Notes: generated by a model not told the origin, from the sequence alone. A stretch of DNA of 5,046 nt from Bacillota bacterium (GCA_023461495.1 JAEYLA010000310.1:1-5046); one strand, 5' to 3'. Positions 1-5,046 are shown, counted from the stretch's first letter. Made by a program: numbers and translations.

Positions 1-2027
1 TACTTGCCGAAGCGGGAGGACGGAGTATAGCCGTCCTTTTCGTAAATGCTCAGCCATTCTTTGAGGCGGCTTAAGAACTCCTCGTTGGTGCGGGTTTTCT
101 CAAGCATGTTGATAAACTGCTCCGTCACATCCGCGGGGTTGCCGCCGGAAAGCACGCGGCGCATGGTGAACACACCCTCAAGCTCTGCCTTACTAAGCAG
201 CAGCTCCTCGCGGCGCGTACCGGACTTGTAAATATCGATCGCCGGGAAGATGCGCTTTTCGGACAGCTTGCGGTCCAGATGGATTTCCATGTTGCCCGTG
301 CCCTTAAACTCTTCAAATATGATGTCGTCCATACGGCTGCCAGTTTCCACAAGCGCCGTTGCAATCACGGTGAGGCTGCCGCCGTTTTCAATGTTGCGCG
401 CCGCGCCGAAAAAGCGCTTGGGCTTGTGGAGCGCGCCGGGATCCAAGCCGCCGGAGAGCGTTCTGCCCGTGGGCGGGATGGAAAGGTTGTATGCGCGCGC
501 AAGGCGGGTAAGGCTATCCATCAATATGATGACGTCCTTGCCCATTTCCACAAGACGCATGGCGCGCTCCAATACCATCTCCGCAACGCGGGTATGGTGC
601 TCGGGCAATTCATCGAATGTGGAATAGAGCACCTCGCCCTTGATACTTCTCTGCATATCCGTCACTTCTTCCGGGCGCTCGTCAATAAGCAGCACCATCA
701 GATGCGCGTCGGGATGGTTCCTTGCAATGCCGTTTGCGATGTTCTTTAGCAGCGTCGTTTTACCGGCCTTGGGCTGGGCGACGATCATGCCGCGCTGTCC
801 CTTGCCGATAGGAGCAATGAGGTCGATCAAACGGATAGCAAGGTTGTTCTGCCCCGGATACTCAAGCGTAAGCCTTTCATCCGGATAGACGGGAACAAGC
901 TCTTCAAACGGCCTGCGCGGGCCCATTTCTTCCGGCGCAACACCGTTGATAGCCGTGATATATAAGAGCGCCAGAAAGCGTTCGCCTTCCTTGGAGGGGC
1001 GTGTCTTGCCCGTGACCATGTCGCCTGTCTTTAATGAAAAACGACGGATCTGCGCGATGGACACATACACATCCCGGTTGCCGGGCAGATAATTGTCCGA
1101 ACGCAGGAAGCCGTAGCCATCGGGCAGCACTTCCAATACACCTTCCGCGTCCCCGCAATCACCGCCCTGCAAAAGCTCGGGCACGGCGGGGTTGCTGGTG
1201 CCGTATTCCTTGTTGTAATACCCTTCTTGCCTGCGGAAGTTTGCATCCGCTTCCTGCTCCGGCGCGTACGGCTGCTGTTGCGGCGGCGGCTGCGGCGGCT
1301 GCTGCGGCGGGGGTTGGAAACCTGCGGCCTGATAGCCCTGCTGCGGCGGCGGCTGGTAAGCGGGCTGCTGCTGGTAAGCCGGCGGCTGGTAGGCGGGCTG
1401 CTGCTGATAAGCGGGCTGCTGATAGCCGGACCCCTGCTGCTGATAGCCGCTGTTGTAGGGGCGGCGCGGCTGATAATTGTTCTGTTGCTGATAGTTGTTA
1501 TACGTGCGGCGCGGCTGATAGGAAGTATCGTTCTGCTGCTGATAGTTGTTATACGTGCGGCGTGGCTGATACGCGGATTCTCCCTGGGGCTTTGCCTGAT
1601 AGCCCGGCGCAACATACGCGGGCTTGCGGAATTCTTCCGCTTCGCGCGGCGAGGGTGGCGCAAATGCCGCGGCCTGCTGCTGCGCGGGCGCCGCTGCTAC
1701 GGGTTCCTCGGGCGTTGCGTGCGCTGCCGGGGCTACAGCATCAGCCAGAGGTTCAGCTGCGGTTTCCGGCGCTGTCGCAGCCCTTTTGCGGCGCGGCGCC
1801 TGCTTAGGGGGCTCCGCCTCCTCCACCGGAATCATCAGAGGCTCGTCTTCATCCGGAAGCTGCGCCGCAAATTCCGGCACATCTTCCCCTGCCGGGGCTG
1901 ATCCTTCCCCCAGCAGCATTTCTATCAATTCATTTTTGCGGTATTTTGTGATTGCCTTTACGCCGGCAAGCCTTGCAAGCTCCCTGAGGTCCGCAAGACT
2001 CTTGGTCTGTAGAGCTTCTCTATTCAA
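1..2027 (-). CDS. rho: Transcription termination factor Rho with large Q/Y/P-rich insert (3' end at window edge)
   Basis: Rho is a hexameric RNA-dependent ATPase that loads on unstructured C-rich RNA and terminates transcription. 675 codons are visible; the next codon begins TA at the edge, so a stop is likely. Domains: N-terminal helix bundle, about 1-42; low-complexity insert, about 43-288; cold-shock RNA-binding domain, about 290-370, with RNP1-like DGYGFLRS at 303-310; ATPase core. Walker A PKAGKT is at 419-424 (K423), catalytic E450 in DERPEEV, Walker B D504 in LMDS, arginine finger R605 in SGTR. All core positions equal E. coli numbering plus 239 (K184, E211, D265, R366). S505, R508 and K575 match bicyclomycin contacts S266, R269 and K336. 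The whole length difference therefore lies before the cold-shock domain, apart from a C-terminal tail of about 20 residues. The start is TTG at 2027, 8 nt after AGGAG; an in-frame GTG at 2033 is too close to it. I read the frame unbroken throughout. Confidence 0.97.
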   Translation of the reverse strand, partial: MNREALQTKSLADLRELARLAGVKAITKYRKNELIEMLLGEGSAPAGEDVPEFAAQLPDEDEPLMIPVEEAEPPKQAPRRKRAATAPETAAEPLADAVAPAAHATPEEPVAAAPAQQQAAAFAPPSPREAEEFRKPAYVAPGYQAKPQGESAYQPRRTYNNYQQQNDTSYQPRRTYNNYQQQNNYQPRRPYNSGYQQQGSGYQQPAYQQQPAYQPPAYQQQPAYQPPPQQGYQAAGFQPPPQQPPQPPPQQQPYAPEQEADANFRRQEGYYNKEYGTSNPAVPELLQGGDCGDAEGVLEVLPDGYGFLRSDNYLPGNRDVYVSIAQIRRFSLKTGDMVTGKTRPSKEGERFLALLYITAINGVAPEEMGPRRPFEELVPVYPDERLTLEYPGQNNLAIRLIDLIAPIGKGQRGMIVAQPKAGKTTLLKNIANGIARNHPDAHLMVLLIDERPEEVTDMQRSIKGEVLYSTFDELPEHHTRVAEMVLERAMRLVEMGKDVIILMDSLTRLARAYNLSIPPTGRTLSGGLDPGALHKPKRFFGAARNIENGGSLTVIATALVETGSRMDDIIFEEFKGTGNMEIHLDRKLSEKRIFPAIDIYKSGTRREELLLSKAELEGVFTMRRVLSGGNPADVTEQFINMLEKTRTNEEFLSRLKEWLSIYEKDGYTPSSRFGK
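1432..1571 (-). repeat. Tandem 51-bp-period repeat coding the YQPRRTYNNYQQQ units of Rho
   Basis: Two 41-bp copies (1480-1520 and 1531-1571) differ at only two positions and start 51 bp apart. They encode the 17-residue unit YQPRRTYNNYQQQN plus a short variable end (residues 153-169 and 170-184). A diverged third copy lies at 1432-1475 (YQPRRPYNSGYQQQ, residues 185-198). Going on in the reading direction, shorter YQQQPA/YQPPA units (residues 202-223) and a P/Q tract (to 253) extend the low-complexity region to about 1269. Near identity at DNA level, not only at protein level, points to recent duplication or slippage within the gene. Confidence 0.9.
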
Positions 2028-2288
2028 CTCCACCGCTCCTTTCATAGACGTACGAAAATTTTATATGATCCTCTGCGCAACGGCAAACGCGCGCTGCGCA
2101 CAGAAGATAACCCTGTGCATGAGTAGACGAATATGTGATTTTGTCATGGACAATCGATGCTGATGCAATATAGGATACCCGAAAAACCGGCTGCTTAAAC
2201 CAAGCCTACACGGATTTAGGCAACGCGTTTCTTGTATTGCCCTGAGGGAAACTGCTAAAAAGATCAGCCTGGACAGATACTCCCAGTT
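2028..2288 (-). other. Long 5' leader of rho with overlapping hairpins
   Basis: If transcription starts about 7 nt after the -10 box at 2295-2300, the rho mRNA has a leader of about 260 nt. No convincing leader gene was found. Three short hairpins lie in a chain: A (2219-2241, GGCAA/TTGCC), B (2204-2221, GCCTA/TAGGC) and C (2182-2206, GGCT/AGCC, followed after two bases by five U). B shares bases with both A and C, so A plus C and B are mutually exclusive, the logic of an attenuator. The stems are only 4-5 bp, so this is suggestive only. The part from about 2160 to 2105 is C-containing and poor in G in the transcript, as Rho-loading sites tend to be. E. coli rho is autoregulated by termination in its leader; the same here is an inference. 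Confidence 0.45.
2036..2040 (-). promoter_or_regulatory. Ribosome-binding site of rho
   Basis: On the minus strand AGGAG (within AAAGGAG) lies 8 nt before TTG 2027 but only 2 nt before the in-frame GTG 2033. The spacing supports the TTG start, two codons inside the longer reading. Confidence 0.75.
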
Positions 2289-2294
2289 GTAATC

Positions 2295-2323
2295 ATCATA
2301 GAGTATGCGTATGGCATTGTCAA
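2295..2323 (-). promoter_or_regulatory. Sigma-A-type promoter of rho
   Basis: On the minus strand TTGACA (2318-2323) is a perfect -35 box, followed by exactly 17 bp and TATGAT (2295-2300), a -10 box with one mismatch to TATAAT. It points at rho with nothing else between. This is the best promoter match in the window and predicts a start near 2288. A second, much weaker candidate closer to the gene is TTGCCG (2081-2086) with TATAAA (2060-2065) at only 15 bp. Confidence 0.8.
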
Positions 2324-2358
2324 TAGCACATCCTCCCTGTCATTTTTGAAAAGTCCAC

Positions 2359-2384
2359 ATATATGTGTGTTTTAACACATATGT
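2359..2384. repeat. AT-rich dyad symmetry
   Basis: ATATGTGT (2361-2368) and ACACATAT (2375-2382) form a perfect 8-bp inverted repeat with a 6-nt centre; a G-T and an A-T pair extend it outward. It lies about 35 bp upstream of the rho -35 box and overlaps the -35 part of a possible sporulation promoter for yabP. It could be an operator for a dimeric regulator; which one cannot be told. Confidence 0.5.
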
Positions 2385-2405
2385 CACAAAGAATTTACAT
2401 AATAC
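2377..2405 (+). promoter_or_regulatory. Weak candidate sigma-E-type promoter for yabPQ
   Basis: ACATATG (2377-2383), 14 bp, then CATAATAC (2398-2405) resembles the mother-cell sigma-E pattern (-35 with ATATT, -10 CATA...T), but each box has several mismatches. In Bacillus subtilis yabP and yabQ are made under sigma-E, which is why such a site was sought. It would leave a leader of about 240 nt, which is long. Confidence 0.22.
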
Positions 2406-2597
2406 ACCGTATAACCGGGTCGATCCCGGCATAGTAGTGCTGTGACAGGGTTTACAAACGCCTGCCTGTACGATTGTCGAAGGAGCATACGGGCAAATCG
2501 TTGTCCACGGCTAAGGCGGTCAAAGCTGCGGGTTTTGACATTGACCCTTATTGAAGGATCGAAACGCTAAGGATTTTTGATGAAGGAAAACAGCATT

Positions 2598-2630
2598 TAC
2601 GAATCCGCACTAAGGGAATGCGGATTCGTA
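2598..2630 (+). repeat. Perfect 12-bp inverted repeat just before the yabP ribosome-binding site
   Basis: TACGAATCCGCA (2598-2609) and TGCGGATTCGTA (2619-2630) are exact reverse complements with a 9-nt loop. The repeat ends 5 nt before AGGAGG (2636-2641). It is followed by TTAAAAGG, not a run of T, so it is not an ordinary intrinsic terminator. As RNA it would form a stable hairpin right at the start region of yabP, able to affect translation or mRNA stability; as DNA it could bind a dimeric regulator. Confidence 0.85.
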
Positions 2631-2635
2631 TTAAA

Positions 2636-2641
2636 AGGAGG
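2636..2641 (+). promoter_or_regulatory. Ribosome-binding site of yabP
   Basis: AGGAGG is followed by 7 nt and ATG 2649. It decides the start: the same frame is open further up, with an ATG at 2580 preceded by AAGGA at 6 nt, but that start would add 23 residues not expected for YabP and would place the 12-bp inverted repeat inside the coding region. Confidence 0.85.
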
Positions 2642-2648
2642 AAACCAT

Positions 2649-2948
2649 ATGCCGGACTACCGGGAGCTGGACAGCGGAAAATCCCGCACGCGTACGCATA
2701 ACGTGCATATCGACAACCGAAACAGAACAAGCATCACCGGAGTGAGCGATGTGGAAAGTTTCAACGAGCAGGAGGTTATTTTACAGACCGAAGCCGGCGG
2801 ATTACGGATTGAAGGAGAGGGTCTGCACCTTTCCAAGCTGAATCTGGACGACGGGCAGGTGGTGGTGGAAGGCGAGGTCATCGCGCTTGAATACGAACCC
2901 GTTACGCCCGAACGCCGCGGCGGCCTGTTTTCCCGCATGTTCCGATGA
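2649..2948 (+). CDS. yabP: Sporulation protein YabP
   Basis: 99 residues, close to the usual length of about 100 for YabP. The family is needed for normal spore formation in the mother cell and is linked to cortex/coat assembly; its biochemical role is not known. Visible family features are HNVHIDNRNRTSITGVSDV (18-36), then alternating short beta strands: EVILQTEAGGLRIEGEGLHL (42-61), the LNLDDG turn (64-69), VVVEGEVIALEY (71-82), and the C-terminal GLFSRMF motif (92-98). There is no signal peptide or membrane segment. Its stop overlaps the start of yabQ by ATGA, the order known from B. subtilis. An upstream start at 2580 is possible but less likely. Confidence 0.92.
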   Translation: MPDYRELDSGKSRTRTHNVHIDNRNRTSITGVSDVESFNEQEVILQTEAGGLRIEGEGLHLSKLNLDDGQVVVEGEVIALEYEPVTPERRGGLFSRMFR

Positions 2949-3262
2949 ACAATACATTGCTGCAGCCCGCCGCCTTCCTTGTGCTCGCATATGGAGGCAT
3001 CTTTGCGGGGCTTTGTTATGACGCGCTTCGCCTGATCCGCCGTATCTTCCGGGGACGCCTGATGTGCACCCTGTGCGATGGCGTGTTTGTGCTGTGCGCA
3101 GCCGGGGTATTAATCATAAGTCTGCTTTACGCGACGGGCGGCACAATACGGCCCTATCTCCTGGCCGGCTATTTTTCGGGCTTTTTTTTAGAGCAATGGA
3201 GCGTGAGTTCCCTCTTTTTCCGCCTGTTTCACTCTATACTTGGCAGACGAAGGGTGCTATAA
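2945..3262 (+). CDS. yabQ: Spore cortex biosynthesis membrane protein YabQ
   Basis: 105 residues, shorter than B. subtilis YabQ (about 210) but of the compact type common in Clostridia. YabQ is a mother-cell membrane protein of the forespore envelope, needed for cortex formation. Three hydrophobic segments are visible, about 7-24, 43-63 and 69-92. After the first comes the basic stretch YDALRLIRRIFRGR (25-38), and the YDxLRxxRR part is typical of the family. The ATG overlaps the yabP stop (ATGA) and has no strong ribosome-binding site of its own, so translation is probably coupled. The last codons and the TAA stop lie inside the -10 box of the promoter for the next gene. A tail of positive charge (RRR, 101-103) ends the protein. 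Confidence 0.9.
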   Translation: MNNTLLQPAAFLVLAYGGIFAGLCYDALRLIRRIFRGRLMCTLCDGVFVLCAAGVLIISLLYATGGTIRPYLLAGYFSGFFLEQWSVSSLFFRLFHSILGRRRVL

Positions 3263-3263
3263 T
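3235..3263 (+). promoter_or_regulatory. Extended -10 promoter for divIC-ppx, overlapping the end of yabQ
   Basis: TGCTATAAT (3255-3263) is a perfect -10 hexamer with the TGn extension. With a 17-bp spacer the -35 would be TATACT (3235-3240), only 3 of 6 matching TTGACA, which is usual for extended -10 promoters. Start is predicted near 3270, leaving a leader of about 94 nt before ATG 3364. A vegetative promoter here would separate the division gene from the sporulation genes before it. Confidence 0.65.
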
Positions 3264-3363
3264 AGCGGTACTGGAAAGATTTATATTTAGGCCGCGTATT
3301 GATTGCAGTCCTCACTAAACTTTAGGGCGATTGTTTCGATATACAAAAGCAAGGGTGAGCGCT

Positions 3364-3663
3364 ATGAAGAAAGCAAAACGCCAAAATGCCTTGCGGCCAC
3401 AGCATATCCTGCTGGGGTGCTTTTTGGTGCTGATTGTTTTAGGCGGCGTCTACCTTTCCCAAAACGCAAAGCTTGCGGAAATTAAACGCGAGCAGGCGGC
3501 GCTCAACGAAACCTACGAGGATATGCTTCTTGAGGAACAGCGTTTGAACGGCATGCTCGGCTATGTGCAGACCAATGAGTATATGATGCAGTACGCCCGG
3601 GAAAAATTGGGCTATGTCGGCCCCTACGATTTTAAATTTTACAGGGAAGCGCCAACGGAATGA
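3364..3663 (+). CDS. divIC: Septum formation initiator, DivIC/FtsB family
   Basis: 99 residues with the architecture of DivIC/FtsB: a short basic cytoplasmic N-terminus (MKKAKRQNALRPQ), one membrane segment at about 14-31, and an extracytoplasmic coiled coil at about 33-66 rich in E, Q, L and K. The C-terminal block AREKLGYVGPYDFKFY (78-93) matches the family's REKLG...E/D..FY ending. In Firmicutes this protein works with FtsL and DivIB in the divisome and in sporulation septation. The start at ATG 3364 follows AAGGGTGA with suitable spacing; an in-frame TTG at 3331 would add 11 residues with no ribosome-binding site. A separate promoter lies about 100 bp upstream. The stop overlaps the next gene by ATGA. 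DivIC rather than FtsB is chosen from the yabP-yabQ context. Confidence 0.9.
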   Translation: MKKAKRQNALRPQHILLGCFLVLIVLGGVYLSQNAKLAEIKREQAALNETYEDMLLEEQRLNGMLGYVQTNEYMMQYAREKLGYVGPYDFKFYREAPTE

Positions 3664-4538
3664 TCGCCTTTAAGACCGCCGTGATCGACATCGGCAGCAA
3701 CTCCATACGGTATTTCTGCGCCGCCGCCGCCCAAAAGGGCGTGGCGGTTTTTGCGCCTAAGCAGCTGAATACAACGCGTCTGGCAGAAAGCATTCTCATG
3801 GATGGCACCCTGCAGGACGCCGCGATCGAACGTTCCATCGCGGCAATAGAAGCGTTCTTAGTCCTTGCCCGTGAGCACGGCGTGGAAGCGGTGTACGCCT
3901 ACGCCACCAGCGCCGTGCGGGACGCGAAAAACCGCGGCGCGTTTTTAGAGCGGGTACGGGCCCGCTGCGGTCTTATAGTGGACGTGCTTTCCGGCGAGGA
4001 AGAGGCGCGGCTTGCCTACCTTGGCGCAACAGGGCATCTTGGCGGCGGCCTCATCGACATCGGCGGCGGCAGCGCGCAGGCAATCACGCCTGACCGGGCA
4101 TATAGCTTTCCCATTGGCTGTGTACGGGCAAAGGACCTGTGCAGCGCTTATAAGCCCGAAGAATATCCCGCCGTCATCAGAAACTGGCTCGAGCGCGCCA
4201 TACAAAATGCGCTTTCCGGCATGGAGCAGCCGCGCTGGACGGGCGTGGGCGGTACGATCACTACGCTCGGCGCATTGCAGGCGGGGCTTACCGCTTATGA
4301 CAGCCTGCGCGTCAACGCGCAGACGCTGACGCCGGAGTGCGTCGGCATGCTCTATGAAACACTTCTGGACATGGGCAAAGCGAGAAAAGAGCATCCGCTT
4401 CTTCTGGCGCGGCACGACATCATACTCTTCGGCGCGCTGATTTTGCTGGAACTGATGCGGCGGCTCAATATCCATGCGCTGCATGTCAGCGACGCTGACG
4501 GCATGGAAGGCTACCTGATGGACCGCGCGGGGCGCTGA
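3660..4538 (+). CDS. ppx: Ppx/GppA family phosphatase, short single-domain form
   Basis: 292 residues of the sugar-kinase/actin-like fold. Members hydrolyse terminal phosphates of polyphosphate or of pppGpp; the sequence alone does not say which. Motifs in order: phosphate-1 DIGSNSIR (10-17), ATSAVRDAKN (82-91), SGEEEARLAYLGA (111-123) with the presumed catalytic glutamate, phosphate-2 LIDIGGGSAQ (131-140), and GVGGTITTLGAL (195-206). The C-terminal HD-like domain of long Ppx enzymes is absent, as in the roughly 300-residue bacterial forms. In the phosphate-2 loop GGGSAQ replaces the common GGGST(E). The gene starts inside the stop of divIC (ATGA) with only a weak upstream AGGGA, so coupled translation is likely. 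A strong terminator follows at once. In B. subtilis an S1-domain gene (yabR) follows divIC instead. Confidence 0.93.
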   Translation: MIAFKTAVIDIGSNSIRYFCAAAAQKGVAVFAPKQLNTTRLAESILMDGTLQDAAIERSIAAIEAFLVLAREHGVEAVYAYATSAVRDAKNRGAFLERVRARCGLIVDVLSGEEEARLAYLGATGHLGGGLIDIGGGSAQAITPDRAYSFPIGCVRAKDLCSAYKPEEYPAVIRNWLERAIQNALSGMEQPRWTGVGGTITTLGALQAGLTAYDSLRVNAQTLTPECVGMLYETLLDMGKARKEHPLLLARHDIILFGALILLELMRRLNIHALHVSDADGMEGYLMDRAGR

Positions 4539-4547
4539 ATGCCGCAT

Positions 4548-4584
4548 AAAAATGCGCGTCCTATTGAACAGGCCGCGCATTTTT
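4548..4584. terminator. Bidirectional intrinsic terminator between ppx and the converging gene
   Basis: AAAAATGCGCG (4548-4558) pairs perfectly with CGCGCATTTTT (4574-4584), 11 bp around a 15-nt loop that can itself pair CCT with AGG. The GC-rich core is flanked by A5 on one side and T5 on the other, so it can end transcripts from either strand: ppx, 9 nt before it, and the minus-strand gene ending at 4610. Confidence 0.93.
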
Positions 4585-4601
4585 CTATCGCTTTTCGGTG
4601 C

Positions 4602-4617
4602 AAGCCTGATCAGGCTT
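4602..4617. repeat. 16-bp perfect palindrome over the stop of the converging gene
   Basis: AAGCCTGATCAGGCTT is its own reverse complement and includes the TGA stop (4612-4610) of the minus-strand gene. As RNA it gives a 6-bp stem with a GATC loop. It may assist the nearby terminator or protect the 3' end; it may also be chance. Confidence 0.6.
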
Positions 4618-5046
4618 TCTTCATCACGGGGATATAGATATCGATCTGCTTGCCGGTGTCCGTCATGCACCGTTCATCATAGAGCTCGTAATCCGCGCAT
4701 TTGTGCGCATACTCATAGCCGGAAGCGGAAAACCACTGCTCGTAAATGAAATTCCACGTGCCCTGGATGGCCGCCACAAATCCTTGCTGGTCGGCGGGCG
4801 GGGTCGTAAACACCGCATAGGTCGCCGCGGGCACAAGCGCTTTGTGGAATTGTTCCGGCACGGCGGCGGGGTCCGCCACTTCCAGGCCGATGACGTAGGA
4901 GAACTCGCCCGTTTCCATATCCATGTCCATGCAAATTCCATATTCGCTGTGGCTGACCGGTAGAAACGCGCTGTGCAGCGTTTCCATATTGTTCTTCATA
5001 TAGTCCTGCCAGAAGGCGGGGATCGCCTTGCTGTTTTCCCCGCTCA
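4610..5046 (-). CDS. GyrI-like / AraC effector-binding domain protein (5' end outside window)
   Basis: 144 residues are visible and the frame stays open to the right edge, so this is the C-terminal part of a longer protein. The ATG at 4999 lies inside the domain and is not the start: the residues before it (SGENSKAIPAFWQDYM) match the IPxFWxxY entry of the fold. Further family features are the YGICMDMD strand, FSYVIGLEV, the PAATYAVF strand, the TWNFIYEQWFSASGYEYA segment typical of these domains, and a final IDIYIPVMKK strand. Such domains bind small, often cationic or drug-like, molecules. They occur alone or behind an AraC- or MerR-type DNA-binding domain; which applies cannot be seen. The ligand is unknown. 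The gene converges on ppx and shares its terminator. Confidence 0.85.
   Translation of the reverse strand, partial: SGENSKAIPAFWQDYMKNNMETLHSAFLPVSHSEYGICMDMDMETGEFSYVIGLEVADPAAVPEQFHKALVPAATYAVFTTPPADQQGFVAAIQGTWNFIYEQWFSASGYEYAHKCADYELYDERCMTDTGKQIDIYIPVMKKA

Larger units (their letters stand above)
2324..2597. other. Intergenic region between divergent rho and yabP
   Basis: No gene could be supported here. It contains the AT-rich dyad at 2359-2384, a small GC hairpin at 2415-2429 (CCGGG, 5-nt loop, CCCGG), and a 38-codon open stretch on the plus strand (2438-2554) without a ribosome-binding site. TTGACA at 2535-2540 has no matching -10 box. The yabP promoter should lie in this region or just after it, but only a weak candidate was found. 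Confidence 0.6.

Noticed and set aside
250..749. Plus-strand frames of 125 and 156 codons
   Set aside because: Antisense to the conserved ATPase core of rho; no recognisable protein.
1031..1663. Minus-strand frame of 210 codons, Ser/Arg/Thr-rich
   Set aside because: It is the rho repeat region read in another frame; the rho frame has all known Rho domains on both sides without a break.
1034..1901. Long plus-strand open frames (257 and 224 codons) with Ala/Arg/Leu-rich products
   Set aside because: They lie opposite the repeat-coding part of rho. Its CAG, CCG and GCC codons leave few stops on the other strand, and no ribosome-binding site or family is seen.
2263..2338. Minus-strand leader peptide of 19 codons starting at a TTG after AGGGAGG
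   Set aside because: The ribosome-binding site and start lie at or upstream of the -35 box of the rho promoter, so they would not be in that transcript.
2411..2440. tRNA T-arm-like hairpin CCGGGTCGATCCCGG as a tRNA or attachment-site remnant
   Set aside because: The loop has 5 nt rather than 7, and no matching acceptor or anticodon arm is present nearby.
2535..2563. TTGACA at 2535-2540 as a promoter for yabP
   Set aside because: At 17 bp the -10 would be ATCGAA, which does not resemble TATAAT, and nearby spacings are no better.
2548..2990. Minus-strand frames of 60, 93 and 62 codons opposite yabP
   Set aside because: Shadows of yabP, which has a consensus ribosome-binding site and clear family similarity.
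3945..4670. Minus-strand frame of 241 codons
   Set aside because: Antisense to ppx and running through the terminator into the converging gene; the sense strand has all Ppx/GppA motifs.
4610..4999. The effector-binding gene as a complete 129-residue protein starting at ATG 4999
   Set aside because: The frame is open to the window edge, and the residues before that ATG belong to the domain.

Overview
The window looks like chromosome of an endospore-forming member of the Clostridia with fairly G+C-rich DNA. The sporulation pair yabP-yabQ next to a divIC-type division gene is typical of spore-forming Firmicutes, and ribosome-binding sites such as AGGAGG fit that group. No mobile element, CRISPR array or RNA gene was recognised. 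A genus cannot be named from this sequence.

Layout: (1) 1-2027, minus strand: almost all of rho, encoding transcription termination factor Rho. A low-complexity insert of about 245 residues, rich in Q, Y and P, separates the N-terminal helix bundle from the RNA-binding cold-shock domain. The gene reaches the left edge. (2) 2028-2648: a 621-bp divergent intergenic region. It holds a near-consensus sigma-A-type promoter for rho, a leader of about 260 nt with overlapping hairpins, an AT-rich dyad, a weak sporulation-type promoter candidate and a perfect 12-bp inverted repeat just before yabP. (3) 2649-3262, plus strand: yabP and yabQ, overlapping by 4 bp (ATGA), for spore cortex/coat morphogenesis. 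(4) 3235-3263: an extended -10 promoter overlapping the end of yabQ, likely serving the next two genes. (5) 3364-4538: a divIC/ftsB-type septum protein and a short single-domain Ppx/GppA phosphatase, again overlapping by ATGA. (6) 4548-4584: a strong bidirectional terminator. (7) 4610-5046, minus strand: the 3' part of a gene with a GyrI-like/AraC effector-binding domain that runs off the right edge.

Read together, vegetative functions (Rho, division protein, phosphatase) flank a two-gene sporulation unit. The promoter inside the end of yabQ would let the division and phosphatase genes be expressed in growth, apart from yabPQ. The most unusual item is the prion-like or condensate-like insert in Rho. 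It resembles in kind, but not in visible sequence, the N-terminal insertion known from Clostridium botulinum Rho, which can form a prion. No wholly new system was found.
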